Shown here: positions 16,681 to 24,553 of the stretch, in pieces
Layout of the letters: each line of letters starts with the position of its first letter
Position numbering within the stretch: position 1 is the first letter of the stretch
The notes under the pieces: generated by a model
Told to the model about the DNA's origin: nothing
The model's input: only the letters and a program-made list of their open reading frames with translations
Database searches by the model: none
NCBI GenBank assembly: GCA_040830705.1
Contig: JBFOME010000016.1
Location: 153,362 to 217,361, forward strand
Length of the DNA: 64,000 bases
Direction of reading: 5' to 3'
Source of the DNA: Ruegeria_C sp040830705
GTDB lineage: Bacteria; Pseudomonadota; Alphaproteobacteria; Rhodobacterales; Rhodobacteraceae
Position numbers and translations under genes: made by a program

Positions 16681-17388
16681 TTACCCGCTCAAAGGCACGC
16701 CCATCTGGGCATGGATCTGACGCCGCGCGGCATCGCTCAAACGAAGCGACTGCGCGAGCAGATCCAGATACTGCGCCTCGGCTCCGGTATCGATGCGCAT
16801 GACGGCAAGCGATGTTGCGTAAACCTGTGCGGCGGCGGCACCCTGCGCGGCTTGCGCAAGCCCTGCAATGTTCATCGGCGCGGCCAGTTGTTCTTCGACA
16901 AAAGCGCGCTCCTCGGCGCTGATATCGTCGCCCAGGGCGTCTAGGATGACCTGCCGTTCTGCATCATCGATCTCGCCATCCGCTTTGGCAGCCTGAATCA
17001 TCGCCCGCAGCATCAGCTTGGCCTGCTCCTCCATTGCGGTTTCAACGGGCGTACCGCGAAACATCGCGCTCATCATATCCGCAGATTGTTTTCCCCCTGA
17101 CAGGGCCGCGCCTTGCATTGAGGACATCAATCCGCCCAGGCCCGCCATAGCCGCGCCCTGCCCGCCCGCGCCCGCAAACTGGCCAAGCATGTTCTGGATT
17201 TGCTCACTTGCGCCGCCAAGCCCGAACTTCTCGGCCATTACACCGATCTGGTCCAATCCCATCTGGCCCTGCCCACCTTGGAACATGTTCTGCAATCCGG
17301 CCATGCCCCCCATCTGCTGGTACTTTTCCATACCTTTGGCAGCAGCAAAACCAACAGCGACCGAGGCCAGCGTTTTCATGAAACTCAT
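16681..17388 (-). CDS. DUF533/TerB-like protein (YebE family)
   Basis: A 235-residue protein with two parts. The N-terminal half (1-110) is rich in Gly, Met and Gln (for example GGMAGLQNMFQGGQGQMGLD) and looks disordered or amphipathic. The C-terminal half (about 115-230) is a TerB-like helical domain of DUF533: MLRAMIQAAKADGEIDDAER, then LGDDISAEERAFVEEQLAAP, where KADGEIDDAE is the conserved acidic signature. E. coli YebE belongs to this family; its role is not established, though it responds to envelope stress. AGGAGG precedes ATG at 17388. Stands alone. Confidence 0.8.
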   Translation of the reverse strand: MSFMKTLASVAVGFAAAKGMEKYQQMGGMAGLQNMFQGGQGQMGLDQIGVMAEKFGLGGASEQIQNMLGQFAGAGGQGAAMAGLGGLMSSMQGAALSGGKQSADMMSAMFRGTPVETAMEEQAKLMLRAMIQAAKADGEIDDAERQVILDALGDDISAEERAFVEEQLAAPMNIAGLAQAAQGAAAAQVYATSLAVMRIDTGAEAQYLDLLAQSLRLSDAARRQIHAQMGVPLSG

Positions 17389-17597
17389 CGTGAATCCTCC
17401 TCCGGAACAGGCCACCACTGTAGCGGCGGGGCTCTATCGTGACCATGACGATCTATTTGATCGCCGATTGAAGAGGCTCGCGACGATTGCCCAGACATCA
17501 CAACCCAAGACGGATGGCCGGTTTTGTGGCGGCAAAATCTTGTGTTAACGTTCAGGGGTTTGGACCACGGTCTTTGATCAACAATTTGGAGCTTAGA

Positions 17598-17972
17598 ATG
17601 ATATTTCCGCACCTGTCTCGCGTCGCGTTCGCCGGTATCAGTGCAGCCATTTTCCTGATTGCGCCCCATTCTCTTGCGGCAGAGACTTTCGAAAGAATCT
17701 CCACAGAGGCTGAGTTTTCGCAGTTGGTTGTCGGGAAAAAGCTGACCCTCGGCAAGAACTGGTTCGTCATAAGAAAAAATGGCAGCCTCAAGGGCGACTT
17801 CAACGGTGAGAAGCTGAAAGGCGCCTGGCAATGGCGCGACGGCTATTGGTGCCGGACATTGAAATCCCACAGCAAAAACACGGATTGCCAGCTTTGGGAG
17901 GTCAGCGGAGACGAGTTTCGCGTCACACGCGCCAAGGGCAAGGGCAAGAGCTTTACCTATATCGTCAAATAG
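17598..17972 (+). CDS. Small secreted protein of unknown function
   Basis: A 124-residue exported protein. A signal peptide covers residues 1-28 (FAGISAAIFLIAPHSLAAE, cleavage after AAA/LAA). The mature part holds LTLGKNWFVIRKNGSLKGDF, then LKGAWQWRDGYWCRTLK, with two cysteines (about residues 83 and 94) likely to form a disulfide, and a basic tail RAKGKGKSFTYIVK. The Trp/Gly pattern suggests a small beta barrel, similar to secreted DUF995-type proteins seen in roseobacters; this match is from memory and weak. ATG at 17598 is chosen for the signal peptide. Precedes the rnpB 3' end on the opposite strand. Confidence 0.65.
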   Translation: MIFPHLSRVAFAGISAAIFLIAPHSLAAETFERISTEAEFSQLVVGKKLTLGKNWFVIRKNGSLKGDFNGEKLKGAWQWRDGYWCRTLKSHSKNTDCQLWEVSGDEFRVTRAKGKGKSFTYIVK

Positions 17973-17985
17973 CGAAGCCCTGTGC

Positions 17986-18406
17986 GCGCGGAGGGCCTAT
18001 AAGCCGGATCCTGTTCGGGGGATCTCTCCCCTTCGATGACCATTCATCTAGGGTGTCCGTTGCCGGACACCTCCAGCTGCCAACCCGACCCCTCTCGGTT
18101 GAAGCGAGCCTAGCGGCGGTTTCGGCTTGCGCCGACCTGCCCGCGCGGGGGTCCTATTTGGCATTGCTCCCGGTGGGGCTTGCCGTGCCACCGCTGTTGC
18201 CAGCGGCGCGGTGGGCTCTTACCCCACCGTTTCATCCTTACCCCGGCGTGTTGCCGGAGGCGAACCTTCGACGAACCGGGGCGGTTTCATTTCTGTGGCG
18301 CTTTCCGTCGGGTTGCCCCGCCCGGGCGTTACCCGGCACCGTTGCTTCAGGGAGTCCGGACTTTCCTCGTGAGGTTGCCCTCCCGCGGCCATCCGGCCCT
18401 CCGCGC
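17986..18406 (-). ncRNA. rnpB: RNase P RNA (class A)
   Basis: The catalytic RNA of RNase P, which matures tRNA 5' ends. On the minus strand the universally conserved GAGGAAAGTCCGGACTCC (about 18352-18369) lies near the 5' end, and the 3' end reads AGGATCCGGCTTATAGG. The terminal helix P1 is visible: 5' GCGCGGAGGGCC (18395-18406) pairs perfectly with 3' GGCCCTCCGCGC (17986-17997). The length of about 420 bases fits alphaproteobacterial class A RNAs. Protein-like frames across this interval are not real. Confidence 0.93.
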
Positions 18407-18413
18407 TAGTGCC

Positions 18414-18442
18414 CACCTATGCGGCACCTCATTCGCGGTCAA
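18414..18442 (-). promoter_or_regulatory. Promoter of rnpB
   Basis: On the minus strand TTGACC (18437-18442) and TAGGTG (18414-18419) are 17 bases apart. The start would fall seven to eight bases on, exactly at the P1 helix of the RNA. Confidence 0.7.
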
Positions 18443-18493
18443 GAGCATACGGCACCACCCCGCGCCATGGCCGTTCGAACTGCCTTGGCTACG

Positions 18494-19153
18494 CTAGGCT
18501 TTTTCGCCTGCCAAGGACGCGATATCGGCTGCGGACAGCGCGCCGCTGGCATGCGGGCGATGGCGCAGGCGTACCGCAGAGAGCAGCGTGCTGTCATCAA
18601 CATCCGCTGTATATCCCGCCCGCCGCGCCAAGTCGCGGAAATCCGCGTTTGAAACCCCGTCGGTTTCATTCGGGCCAAGCACGCGCGCCGCGAGGCCAAG
18701 CTTTTCGAGCCGCAGCCAGTCAAATCGCGGTCCCGGATCAATCTTTCGGCCCGGCGCCATGTCGGAATGGCCAATCACGTTCCGCGGCGGGATATCCCAG
18801 CGTTTTAGAATGATGCGCAGCAGCGCCTCCAGTGCGACCATCTGCGGCTGCGCGAAGGGTGTCGCCCCGGCATTGTCTAACTCAATCCCGATCGAGCGCG
18901 AGTTGATATCACTCATCCCGCGCCATTCCCCAGCACCGGCGTGCCAGGCGCGATCCTCTTCGCGCACCATCTGCCATGTCGTGCCATCGGACCCAATCAG
19001 GTAATGCGCCGAGACCTCGGCCTCGGGCAGGCAGAGCCGTTTCAGCGCGGCTTCGGCGCTGGTCATGGCGGTGTAGTGGATCACTACGAAACGCGGCGTC
19101 AGACCGTCTCGGCGCGGTCCGAAATTCGGGGACGGATGCCAGATCGGCTCCAC
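18494..19153 (-). CDS. N-acetylmuramoyl-L-alanine amidase, AmpD-like
   Basis: A 219-residue amidase_2 enzyme that cuts the bond between MurNAc and the stem peptide, acting on muropeptides in recycling. Zinc ligands and catalytic residues fit the family: PRFVVIHYTAM (His about 26), VSAHYLIGSDGTTWQMV, WHAGAGEWRGMSDINSRSIG with GIELDN, and NVIGHSDMAPGRKIDPGPRF (His about 126, Asp in the final DPG). No signal peptide is seen, which favours a cytosolic AmpD-type role in anhydro-muropeptide recycling. It sits 3 bases downstream of the Excalibur lipoprotein gene on the same strand. Confidence 0.88.
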   Translation of the reverse strand: MEPIWHPSPNFGPRRDGLTPRFVVIHYTAMTSAEAALKRLCLPEAEVSAHYLIGSDGTTWQMVREEDRAWHAGAGEWRGMSDINSRSIGIELDNAGATPFAQPQMVALEALLRIILKRWDIPPRNVIGHSDMAPGRKIDPGPRFDWLRLEKLGLAARVLGPNETDGVSNADFRDLARRAGYTADVDDSTLLSAVRLRHRPHASGALSAADIASLAGEKA

Positions 19154-19156
19154 GCC

Positions 19157-19942
19157 TCAGTTGCTGACCGCGTTGCGGTAAGACGACGGATCCCAGTCGC
19201 AGGCATAGCCGTCGCCATCGGGGTCCAGCCCCTTGCGATCACGCTGCGGCCCGCCACCTTCGAGAAACGCGATCTGCGCCAGATCGGGCGAGGCAAATCC
19301 TGCGCAATTGCGCTGCGCCTTGGCCTGCAGGTTGAATCCGGCCCGCGAATAGAGCTTGGTGCCCTTCGGGTGAGAGGTGCTCAGTGCGTATTGCACGATA
19401 TTGGGCTGTGCCGACCCGCTACGCTCGGGCACGGCGGTGGGGGCCACTTGCTGATAGTTGGCCCGGTTCTGCGCGATACGCTGCGCATCGCTTTCAATGG
19501 TCTGGCGACTGGAAACGGCGCTAAAATCGTTCTCGTCAGAAATCCCGGGATTGTTGATGAGCTGTGGTGCGGCGTTCGTTGGGCTGGCCTGTACCGGCGC
19601 GACGCCCGAATTGCCCTGCGACTGTTGCAACGCATAGGCGGTTTCGCGGGCGATATCCTCGGCGCTGCCGGTGGCGGGCAGCGACGTACCGGTGCCGGAT
19701 ACGCCCGGTGTCGGATTGGACGTTGCCGAAAGCGGCGCACCTGTCGTGTCATAGCTGGTGAGGGTTTCCGACGATACGGCAGAGGGCGGTGCCAACGGGT
19801 CGCCCGTCACTGTCTGGCCGGCAAGCACAGCCTCTCGCTGCGCCTGATAGGTGGGTGTATTGAATCCTGCCCCGGAATCGGGAACCGTCGATTGGCAAGC
19901 TGCCAGAACCCCAAAAACGGGAACCAGATAGAGTACGCGCAT
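19157..19942 (-). CDS. Lipoprotein with Excalibur calcium-binding domain
   Basis: A 261-residue predicted lipoprotein: MRVLYLVPVFGVLAAC with lipobox LAAC (Cys16). A long Ser/Thr/Ala-rich linker (about 20-190) is followed by a C-terminal Excalibur-type domain: NCAGFASPDLAQIAFLEGGG, then RDRKGLDPDGDGYACDWDP, where DPDGDGYACD is the DxDxDGxxCE calcium motif and the two cysteines would form a disulfide. ATG at 19942 has AGGA eight bases upstream; the ATG two codons earlier is too close. With the amidase downstream by 3 bases, it suggests a cell-wall-associated operon. Confidence 0.8.
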   Translation of the reverse strand: MRVLYLVPVFGVLAACQSTVPDSGAGFNTPTYQAQREAVLAGQTVTGDPLAPPSAVSSETLTSYDTTGAPLSATSNPTPGVSGTGTSLPATGSAEDIARETAYALQQSQGNSGVAPVQASPTNAAPQLINNPGISDENDFSAVSSRQTIESDAQRIAQNRANYQQVAPTAVPERSGSAQPNIVQYALSTSHPKGTKLYSRAGFNLQAKAQRNCAGFASPDLAQIAFLEGGGPQRDRKGLDPDGDGYACDWDPSSYRNAVSN

Positions 19943-19977
19943 GACCATCGTCCTGCTGATTTTGCTACGGCGGGTAT

Positions 19978-21465
19978 CTACCACCATTTCCCGGCTTTGG
20001 CCACAAAACCGGCAGCCGATTCCAGCGCATAGGCCGTATTCAGCAGATCGCCTTCTTCCCACGGCCGCCCGATCAGTTGCAGACCCAGCGGAAGCCCTTG
20101 TTTGTCGAGCCCTGCGGGCACCGAGATGCCCGGCAGTCCTGCCAGGTTCACGGTCACTGTAAAGACGTCGTTCAAATACATTTGAACAGGATCGGCATCC
20201 GCCATCTCGCCCAGACCAAAGGCCGCCGAAGGGGTGGCCGGGGTCAGAATCGCGTCGATGCCCTGTGCAAAGACGTCCTCGAAATCCTTCTTGATCAGGG
20301 TGCGAACGCGGCGCGCGCGGTTGTAATATGCGTCGTAGAAACCAGCCGACAGCACATAAGTGCCGATCATTACCCGGCGCTGCACCTCGTGGCCGAAGCC
20401 CTCGGCACGGGTTTTTTCGTACATCTCGGTGATGCCGTCCCCTTGCGCCAACTGCGCCCGGTGGCCGTAGCGCACGCCATCATAGCGGGCCAGGTTCGAC
20501 GAAGCCTCGGCAGGTGCGATCACGTAATAGGCAGGCAGCGCGTATTTGGTGTGCGGCAGCGAGATATCGACGATCTCGGCTCCGGCGGCTTTCAGCATCT
20601 CGGTGCCATCGGCCCAGAGCTGTTCGATCTCGCCGGGCATGCCATCCATCCGGTATTCTTTCGGGATACCGATCTTCTTGCCCTTGATATCGCCGGTCAG
20701 CATCGCTTCGAAATTCGGCACAGCTAGATCGGCGGAGGTAGAATCCTTCGGGTCATGGCCGCACATTGCTTCCAGCATGATCGCGGCATCGCGCACCGAT
20801 TTGGTCATCGGCCCGGCCTGATCCAGCGAGGAGGCAAAGGCGATGATACCCCAGCGCGAGCAACGGCCATAGGTGGGCTTGATGCCGGTGATGCCGGTGA
20901 ATGCCGCTGGCTGGCGGATCGAGCCACCGGTATCGGTGCCGGTCGCGGCAAGGCACAGGTCAGCCGCCACGGCGCTGGCCGAGCCACCCGACGACCCACC
21001 CGGTGTGAGCGGCGCATCGTCATTGCCGCGCCGCCACGGGTTCACCACGTTGCCATAGGTCGAGGTCTCGTTCGACGAACCCATCGCGAATTCATCCATA
21101 TTGAGCTTGCCCAGCATCACGGCACCCGCATCGGCCAGTTGCTGGCTGACGGTGGATTCGTACTCCGGCTTAAAGCCCTCAAGTATCGCGCTGGCGGCTT
21201 GGCTCTCCACGCCTTTGGTGCAGAACAGATCCTTTATGCCCACCGGCAGACCGCACATGGCGGGCGCATCACCCGACTTGATCCGTTCATCCGCCGCATT
21301 GGCGCGTTCCATCGCGATCTCTGGGGTCTTGTGCACAAAAGCGTTCAGCGCGCCGGCATCCTCGATGGCCTTCAGGCAGGCTTCGGTCAGTTCGACAGAG
21401 GTGGTCTCACCCTTGCGCAGCAGATCGCGAGCCTCGGCCAGGCCCAGAGTGTTCAGTTCAGTCAT
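19978..21465 (-). CDS. gatA: Asp-tRNA(Asn)/Glu-tRNA(Gln) amidotransferase subunit A
   Basis: The amidase subunit of GatCAB, 495 residues, which releases ammonia from glutamine so that mischarged Glu-tRNA(Gln) or Asp-tRNA(Asn) can be amidated. The amidase signature is intact: the catalytic Lys in GLPVGIKDLFCTKG, LTPGGSSGGSASAVAADLCL, then TGTDTGGSIRQPAAFTGI, giving the Ser-cisSer-Lys triad. Its start overlaps the gatC stop by one base (TAATG). gatB is not in this window, so the operon contains only C and A here, a common alphaproteobacterial layout. Confidence 0.97.
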   Translation of the reverse strand: MTELNTLGLAEARDLLRKGETTSVELTEACLKAIEDAGALNAFVHKTPEIAMERANAADERIKSGDAPAMCGLPVGIKDLFCTKGVESQAASAILEGFKPEYESTVSQQLADAGAVMLGKLNMDEFAMGSSNETSTYGNVVNPWRRGNDDAPLTPGGSSGGSASAVAADLCLAATGTDTGGSIRQPAAFTGITGIKPTYGRCSRWGIIAFASSLDQAGPMTKSVRDAAIMLEAMCGHDPKDSTSADLAVPNFEAMLTGDIKGKKIGIPKEYRMDGMPGEIEQLWADGTEMLKAAGAEIVDISLPHTKYALPAYYVIAPAEASSNLARYDGVRYGHRAQLAQGDGITEMYEKTRAEGFGHEVQRRVMIGTYVLSAGFYDAYYNRARRVRTLIKKDFEDVFAQGIDAILTPATPSAAFGLGEMADADPVQMYLNDVFTVTVNLAGLPGISVPAGLDKQGLPLGLQLIGRPWEEGDLLNTAYALESAAGFVAKAGKWW

Positions 21466-21752
21466 TATTCCACCACCTTCGGAACCGCAAAGAAGCCCTC
21501 GCGCGCATCGGGGGCATTGGCCAGCACCTTGTCCTGCTGGTTGCCGTCCGTGACCACATCCTCGCGCCGTTTCAGTCGCATCGGCGTAACCGAGACCATG
21601 GGCTCGACCCCGTCGACATCGACCTCGTTGAGCTGTTCGATGAACCCGAGGATCGTGTTGAATTCCGAGGCCAGCGCCGGCAGCGCGTCATCCTCGACCT
21701 TGATCCGGGCCAGCTTGGCCACTTTGGCGGCGGTGCTTTGGTCAATCGACAT
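21465..21752 (-). CDS. gatC: Asp-tRNA(Asn)/Glu-tRNA(Gln) amidotransferase subunit C
   Basis: A 95-residue GatC, which wraps GatA and stabilises the complex. It begins MSIDQSTAAKVAKLARIKVE, with the typical helix, then EFNTILGFIEQLNEVDVDGV followed by EPMVSVTPMRLKRREDVVTD, the family pattern of acidic and hydrophobic residues. First gene of the gatC-gatA operon, with a one-base overlap into gatA. Confidence 0.95.
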   Translation of the reverse strand: MSIDQSTAAKVAKLARIKVEDDALPALASEFNTILGFIEQLNEVDVDGVEPMVSVTPMRLKRREDVVTDGNQQDKVLANAPDAREGFFAVPKVVE

Positions 21753-21824
21753 CGGTTTCCCTCATATGTGTCAGGGGGCATTTACCGCCGTGCGCGCCCG
21801 GTCGCAAGGGCTGTGGCACGCGAT

Positions 21825-23126
21825 TCAATTGGTCAATGGGGTGCCACCAAGGCCGCGTACGCCCTGCGCTTGCAACTCCGCCACCAAAGCGTCGGTGTCG
21901 ATCTCCTGCACCGGAACATTTCGAGCCTGCGCCATTCCTGCCGCAATGCCTGTGGCCTGCCCCATCGCCATGCATTGCGGCATTCCGCGCACCGAGGCAA
22001 AGGCCGTGGGATCCGCCGACAGGATGCGGCCCGCGAACATCAGATTCTCGATCCGTCTCGGCACCAGCGAGCGAAACGGAATGGTGTAATAGCCGCCCCG
22101 CTCGACCATGGCGTCATGGGTCATCTCGTCCGAGGCGCGCATCACGTCATCAATCGGGTTGTCGCAGGCCACGATCCCGTCTTCGAACTTGCGCCCGCGC
22201 GCCAGATCGGCACCGGTGACCTGCACCATGCCCTCCAGCTTGCGGGTTTCGCGCACACCCACGGTGGGTCCCAGATAAGTCAGGCGCGCGTGTTCAAAGC
22301 CCGGGACGTCGCTGCGCAGAAACTCGGCCAGTTGGCGGCAGCGCCGGCGGCCTTCTTGCGTGGCCTGTGCCATTGCCTGCGGATCGGTGCCATCGATGCC
22401 GCGGATCACCACCGAGTTGCAAAACACCGTGTCGCGGTGAAAGCCCTTCATCAGATAAAGCTGCGCGAGATGCTCATGCAGGCGACCCTCGGCGATGCCT
22501 TTGGCCGCGTAGCGCCGGAAATAGGGGTCGTTCTCGGCAAAGACCCGGCTCCAATCTGCGTTCACCATCAGGAAGGACAGTGTCACGCCCATCATATTCC
22601 CCTGCCCGTCGCCCAGTGTATAAGGCACGCCCGCTTTGGCAGAGATGTCGCCATCGCCCGAGCAATCAATGACAACCCCAGCGCGGACGAGATGCAGGCC
22701 GTGGCGGTCATAGAACTCGATCGCCTCAATCCTGTTGCCCTGCATCCGAGGCAGTATTGCGGTGCTGTTCACATGTACCCGCACGCCCGCTTCTTCGAGC
22801 ATTTCAAACATCGTGAGCGTTGCAATGTCATGGTCATACTGAATCTCGGGGCCAAAGTTCTCCAGCGTGCAAGGGCGCTTTTCGGCCATTGGCGGGTCCA
22901 TCTCGGTCAATCGCTGCTCCAGTTCCTCCATGAGCCCGCCGATGCTGACATCCTGCGGATAGGCCGCGCCCCAGGGCATGCCAGGACAAAAGGCCATCAC
23001 ACCGCCCAGTTTCGGCCCCGCCTCAAGCAGGATCACGTCGAGCCCCTGTCGCCCTGCCGCCACCGCTGCACCGAAACCCGCTGTGCCACCTCCGATGACC
23101 AGAACATCCGCCGTTAGCTCTGCCAT
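21825..23126 (-). CDS. FAD-dependent oxidoreductase (FAD_oxidored family)
   Basis: A 433-residue flavoprotein. The N-terminal Rossmann motif DVLVIGGGTAGFGAAVAAGR (residues 8-27) binds the ADP part of FAD, and GVVIDCSGDGDISAKAGVPY plus the C-terminal MFAGRILSADPTAFASVRG complete a PF12831-type FAD fold. No Fe-S or heme motif is seen. Substrate unknown. Relatives are often in catabolic or cofactor-related operons. It is followed on the same strand, past a 72-base gap, by gatC and preceded by the ceramidase-like gene, but the shared strand may be coincidental. ATG at 23126 fits the family start. Confidence 0.75.
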   Translation of the reverse strand: MAELTADVLVIGGGTAGFGAAVAAGRQGLDVILLEAGPKLGGVMAFCPGMPWGAAYPQDVSIGGLMEELEQRLTEMDPPMAEKRPCTLENFGPEIQYDHDIATLTMFEMLEEAGVRVHVNSTAILPRMQGNRIEAIEFYDRHGLHLVRAGVVIDCSGDGDISAKAGVPYTLGDGQGNMMGVTLSFLMVNADWSRVFAENDPYFRRYAAKGIAEGRLHEHLAQLYLMKGFHRDTVFCNSVVIRGIDGTDPQAMAQATQEGRRRCRQLAEFLRSDVPGFEHARLTYLGPTVGVRETRKLEGMVQVTGADLARGRKFEDGIVACDNPIDDVMRASDEMTHDAMVERGGYYTIPFRSLVPRRIENLMFAGRILSADPTAFASVRGMPQCMAMGQATGIAAGMAQARNVPVQEIDTDALVAELQAQGVRGLGGTPLTN

Positions 23127-23143
23127 CTTGTCCTACCTCCCGA

Positions 23144-23797
23144 TCAACGCGCTGGCTGCACCATGTGACGCCGATAGACCTCGATCATCCAACCCAGCAT
23201 AGTCGCATTCAGGATATGCCAGAGGAAATGCGTGCCCATCGGGAGGACCGAACAGATCGGGTCGTCCAGCGACCGGAAGGTGATCGACAGCATCAAGATC
23301 ACCGCACCGATGATCATACCCCGAGCTGTATCGGGCGCGCGTGACCTCAAGCCAAACGCAAAGACCAAGATCAACAGCGGAATAGGGGCGTAGGCTGATG
23401 ACCCTCCAAGCCCCGGAACCATCGCAAAAAGAGGCGCGGTGAGGGCCGCGTAGGGAATGAACAACGTAGTTAGCAGCAAAGCGGGCCAACGGCTCAGCCC
23501 CAGAAAGTCGCGGTTGACCCCGTAGAAATAGACCAGGATGAACAGCAATATCGGCACCACATCTGCCATCGCCGCCCAGACCTGTGCATGGGTGTGGAAC
23601 AGATAGCTGCCCACACCGATCGCCGCCAAAATCCCGACCAGAACCACCGCCAGTGGCAGGCCCTGCCCCCGCACCCGTCGCCACATGATGAGAGCCGCGA
23701 TAAGAAAAGCGGCATTGGTCACCGCATTGATCGGCTCGGCCCAATATCCCGGATCGAGCCGTTCGCAATAGCCGTCGATTTCGCGCATCCATTCCAT
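23144..23797 (-). CDS. Ceramidase-family (CREST) membrane protein
   Basis: A 217-residue polytopic membrane protein with about seven helices. The start YCERLDPGYWAEPINAVTNAA (about residues 11-31) and the later segments GSYLFHTHAQVWAAMADVVP and MGTHFLWHILNATMLGWMIE hold the conserved Ser, His and Asp positions of the CREST superfamily, which includes alkaline ceramidases and PAQR receptors. The His triplet could bind zinc. Function in bacteria is poorly known; hydrolysis of an amide-linked lipid is a reasonable inference because alphaproteobacteria can carry such lipids. It is 18 bases upstream of the FAD oxidoreductase start, so they may be one operon. Confidence 0.75.
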   Translation of the reverse strand: MEWMREIDGYCERLDPGYWAEPINAVTNAAFLIAALIMWRRVRGQGLPLAVVLVGILAAIGVGSYLFHTHAQVWAAMADVVPILLFILVYFYGVNRDFLGLSRWPALLLTTLFIPYAALTAPLFAMVPGLGGSSAYAPIPLLILVFAFGLRSRAPDTARGMIIGAVILMLSITFRSLDDPICSVLPMGTHFLWHILNATMLGWMIEVYRRHMVQPAR

Positions 23798-23853
23798 GGA
23801 TTTTTACTTAGCCGATGCTAGGCTGGCGCCAACAGGGAAAAAGGAGTGATCTC

Positions 23854-24546
23854 ATGGACATCATCTGGCTCGGCCATGGCAGCTTTCGGATCGAAACAGG
23901 CGACAAGGTTCTGCTGCTGGACCCGTGGCTGACCGGAAACCCGGAACTGCCCGAGGACAAACATGACGACGCCATCGCCGGTGCAACCCACATCCTGCTG
24001 ACCCATGCCCATTTCGATCACGTGATCGATGTGCTGCCGCTGGCGAAAAAACTGAGCATTCCAGTGATCGGCCAATATGATTTGATGGGATATTGGGGCG
24101 AGGCCGAGGGGATCGAAACTGTGGGCTTCAACAAGGGCGGCACCATCGATCTGGACGGGGTCAGCCTGACCATGGTGCCCGCCTCGCACAGCTCGACCTT
24201 CTCGACGCCCGAAGGTTTGCGCACCGGTGGAAGCGAGGTTGGCTTTATGTTGCGTGCCGAGGGCAAGACCGTCTATATCTCCGGCGACACCGACATCATG
24301 GCCGACATGGAGTGGATGGGGGATTATTACAAACCCGAAATCGGCGTGCTCAGCGCAGGCGGGTATTTTACCATGGACATGAAGGCAGCGGCCTATGCGG
24401 CCAAACGCTATTTCAATTTCAAAACCGTAATCCCCTGTCACTACAAGACCTTCCCGATCCTCGCGCAATCGGCCCAGGAGTTGATCGACGGGCTGCCGGG
24501 CGTGGCGGTGATCGAGCCAGAGGTGATGACAGCAATCACTGTCTGA
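23854..24546 (+). CDS. Metallo-beta-lactamase-fold hydrolase (UPF0173-like)
   Basis: A 230-residue metallo-hydrolase of the UPF0173/YtkL group. Motifs: MDIIWLGHGSFRIETGDKVL at the start, the metal-binding HxHxDH in LLTHAHFDHVIDVLPLAKKL (about 50-69), the metal His in VPASHSSTF, the Asp in VYISGDTDIMADMEW, and the C-terminal HYKTFPIL. Cytosolic, substrate unknown. AAGGAG precedes the ATG at 23854. The next gene (MFS pump) starts 7 bases after its stop, so the two are likely an operon. Divergent from the ceramidase-like gene. Confidence 0.88.
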   Translation: MDIIWLGHGSFRIETGDKVLLLDPWLTGNPELPEDKHDDAIAGATHILLTHAHFDHVIDVLPLAKKLSIPVIGQYDLMGYWGEAEGIETVGFNKGGTIDLDGVSLTMVPASHSSTFSTPEGLRTGGSEVGFMLRAEGKTVYISGDTDIMADMEWMGDYYKPEIGVLSAGGYFTMDMKAAAYAAKRYFNFKTVIPCHYKTFPILAQSAQELIDGLPGVAVIEPEVMTAITV

Positions 24547-24553
24547 CCGACAC

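Noticed and set aside
17990..18420. Several open frames of 65-190 codons on both strands
   Set aside because: The interval is RNase P RNA: P1 helix, GAGGAAAGTCCGGACTCC and the promoter fit, so the frames are by-products of a stable GC-rich RNA.
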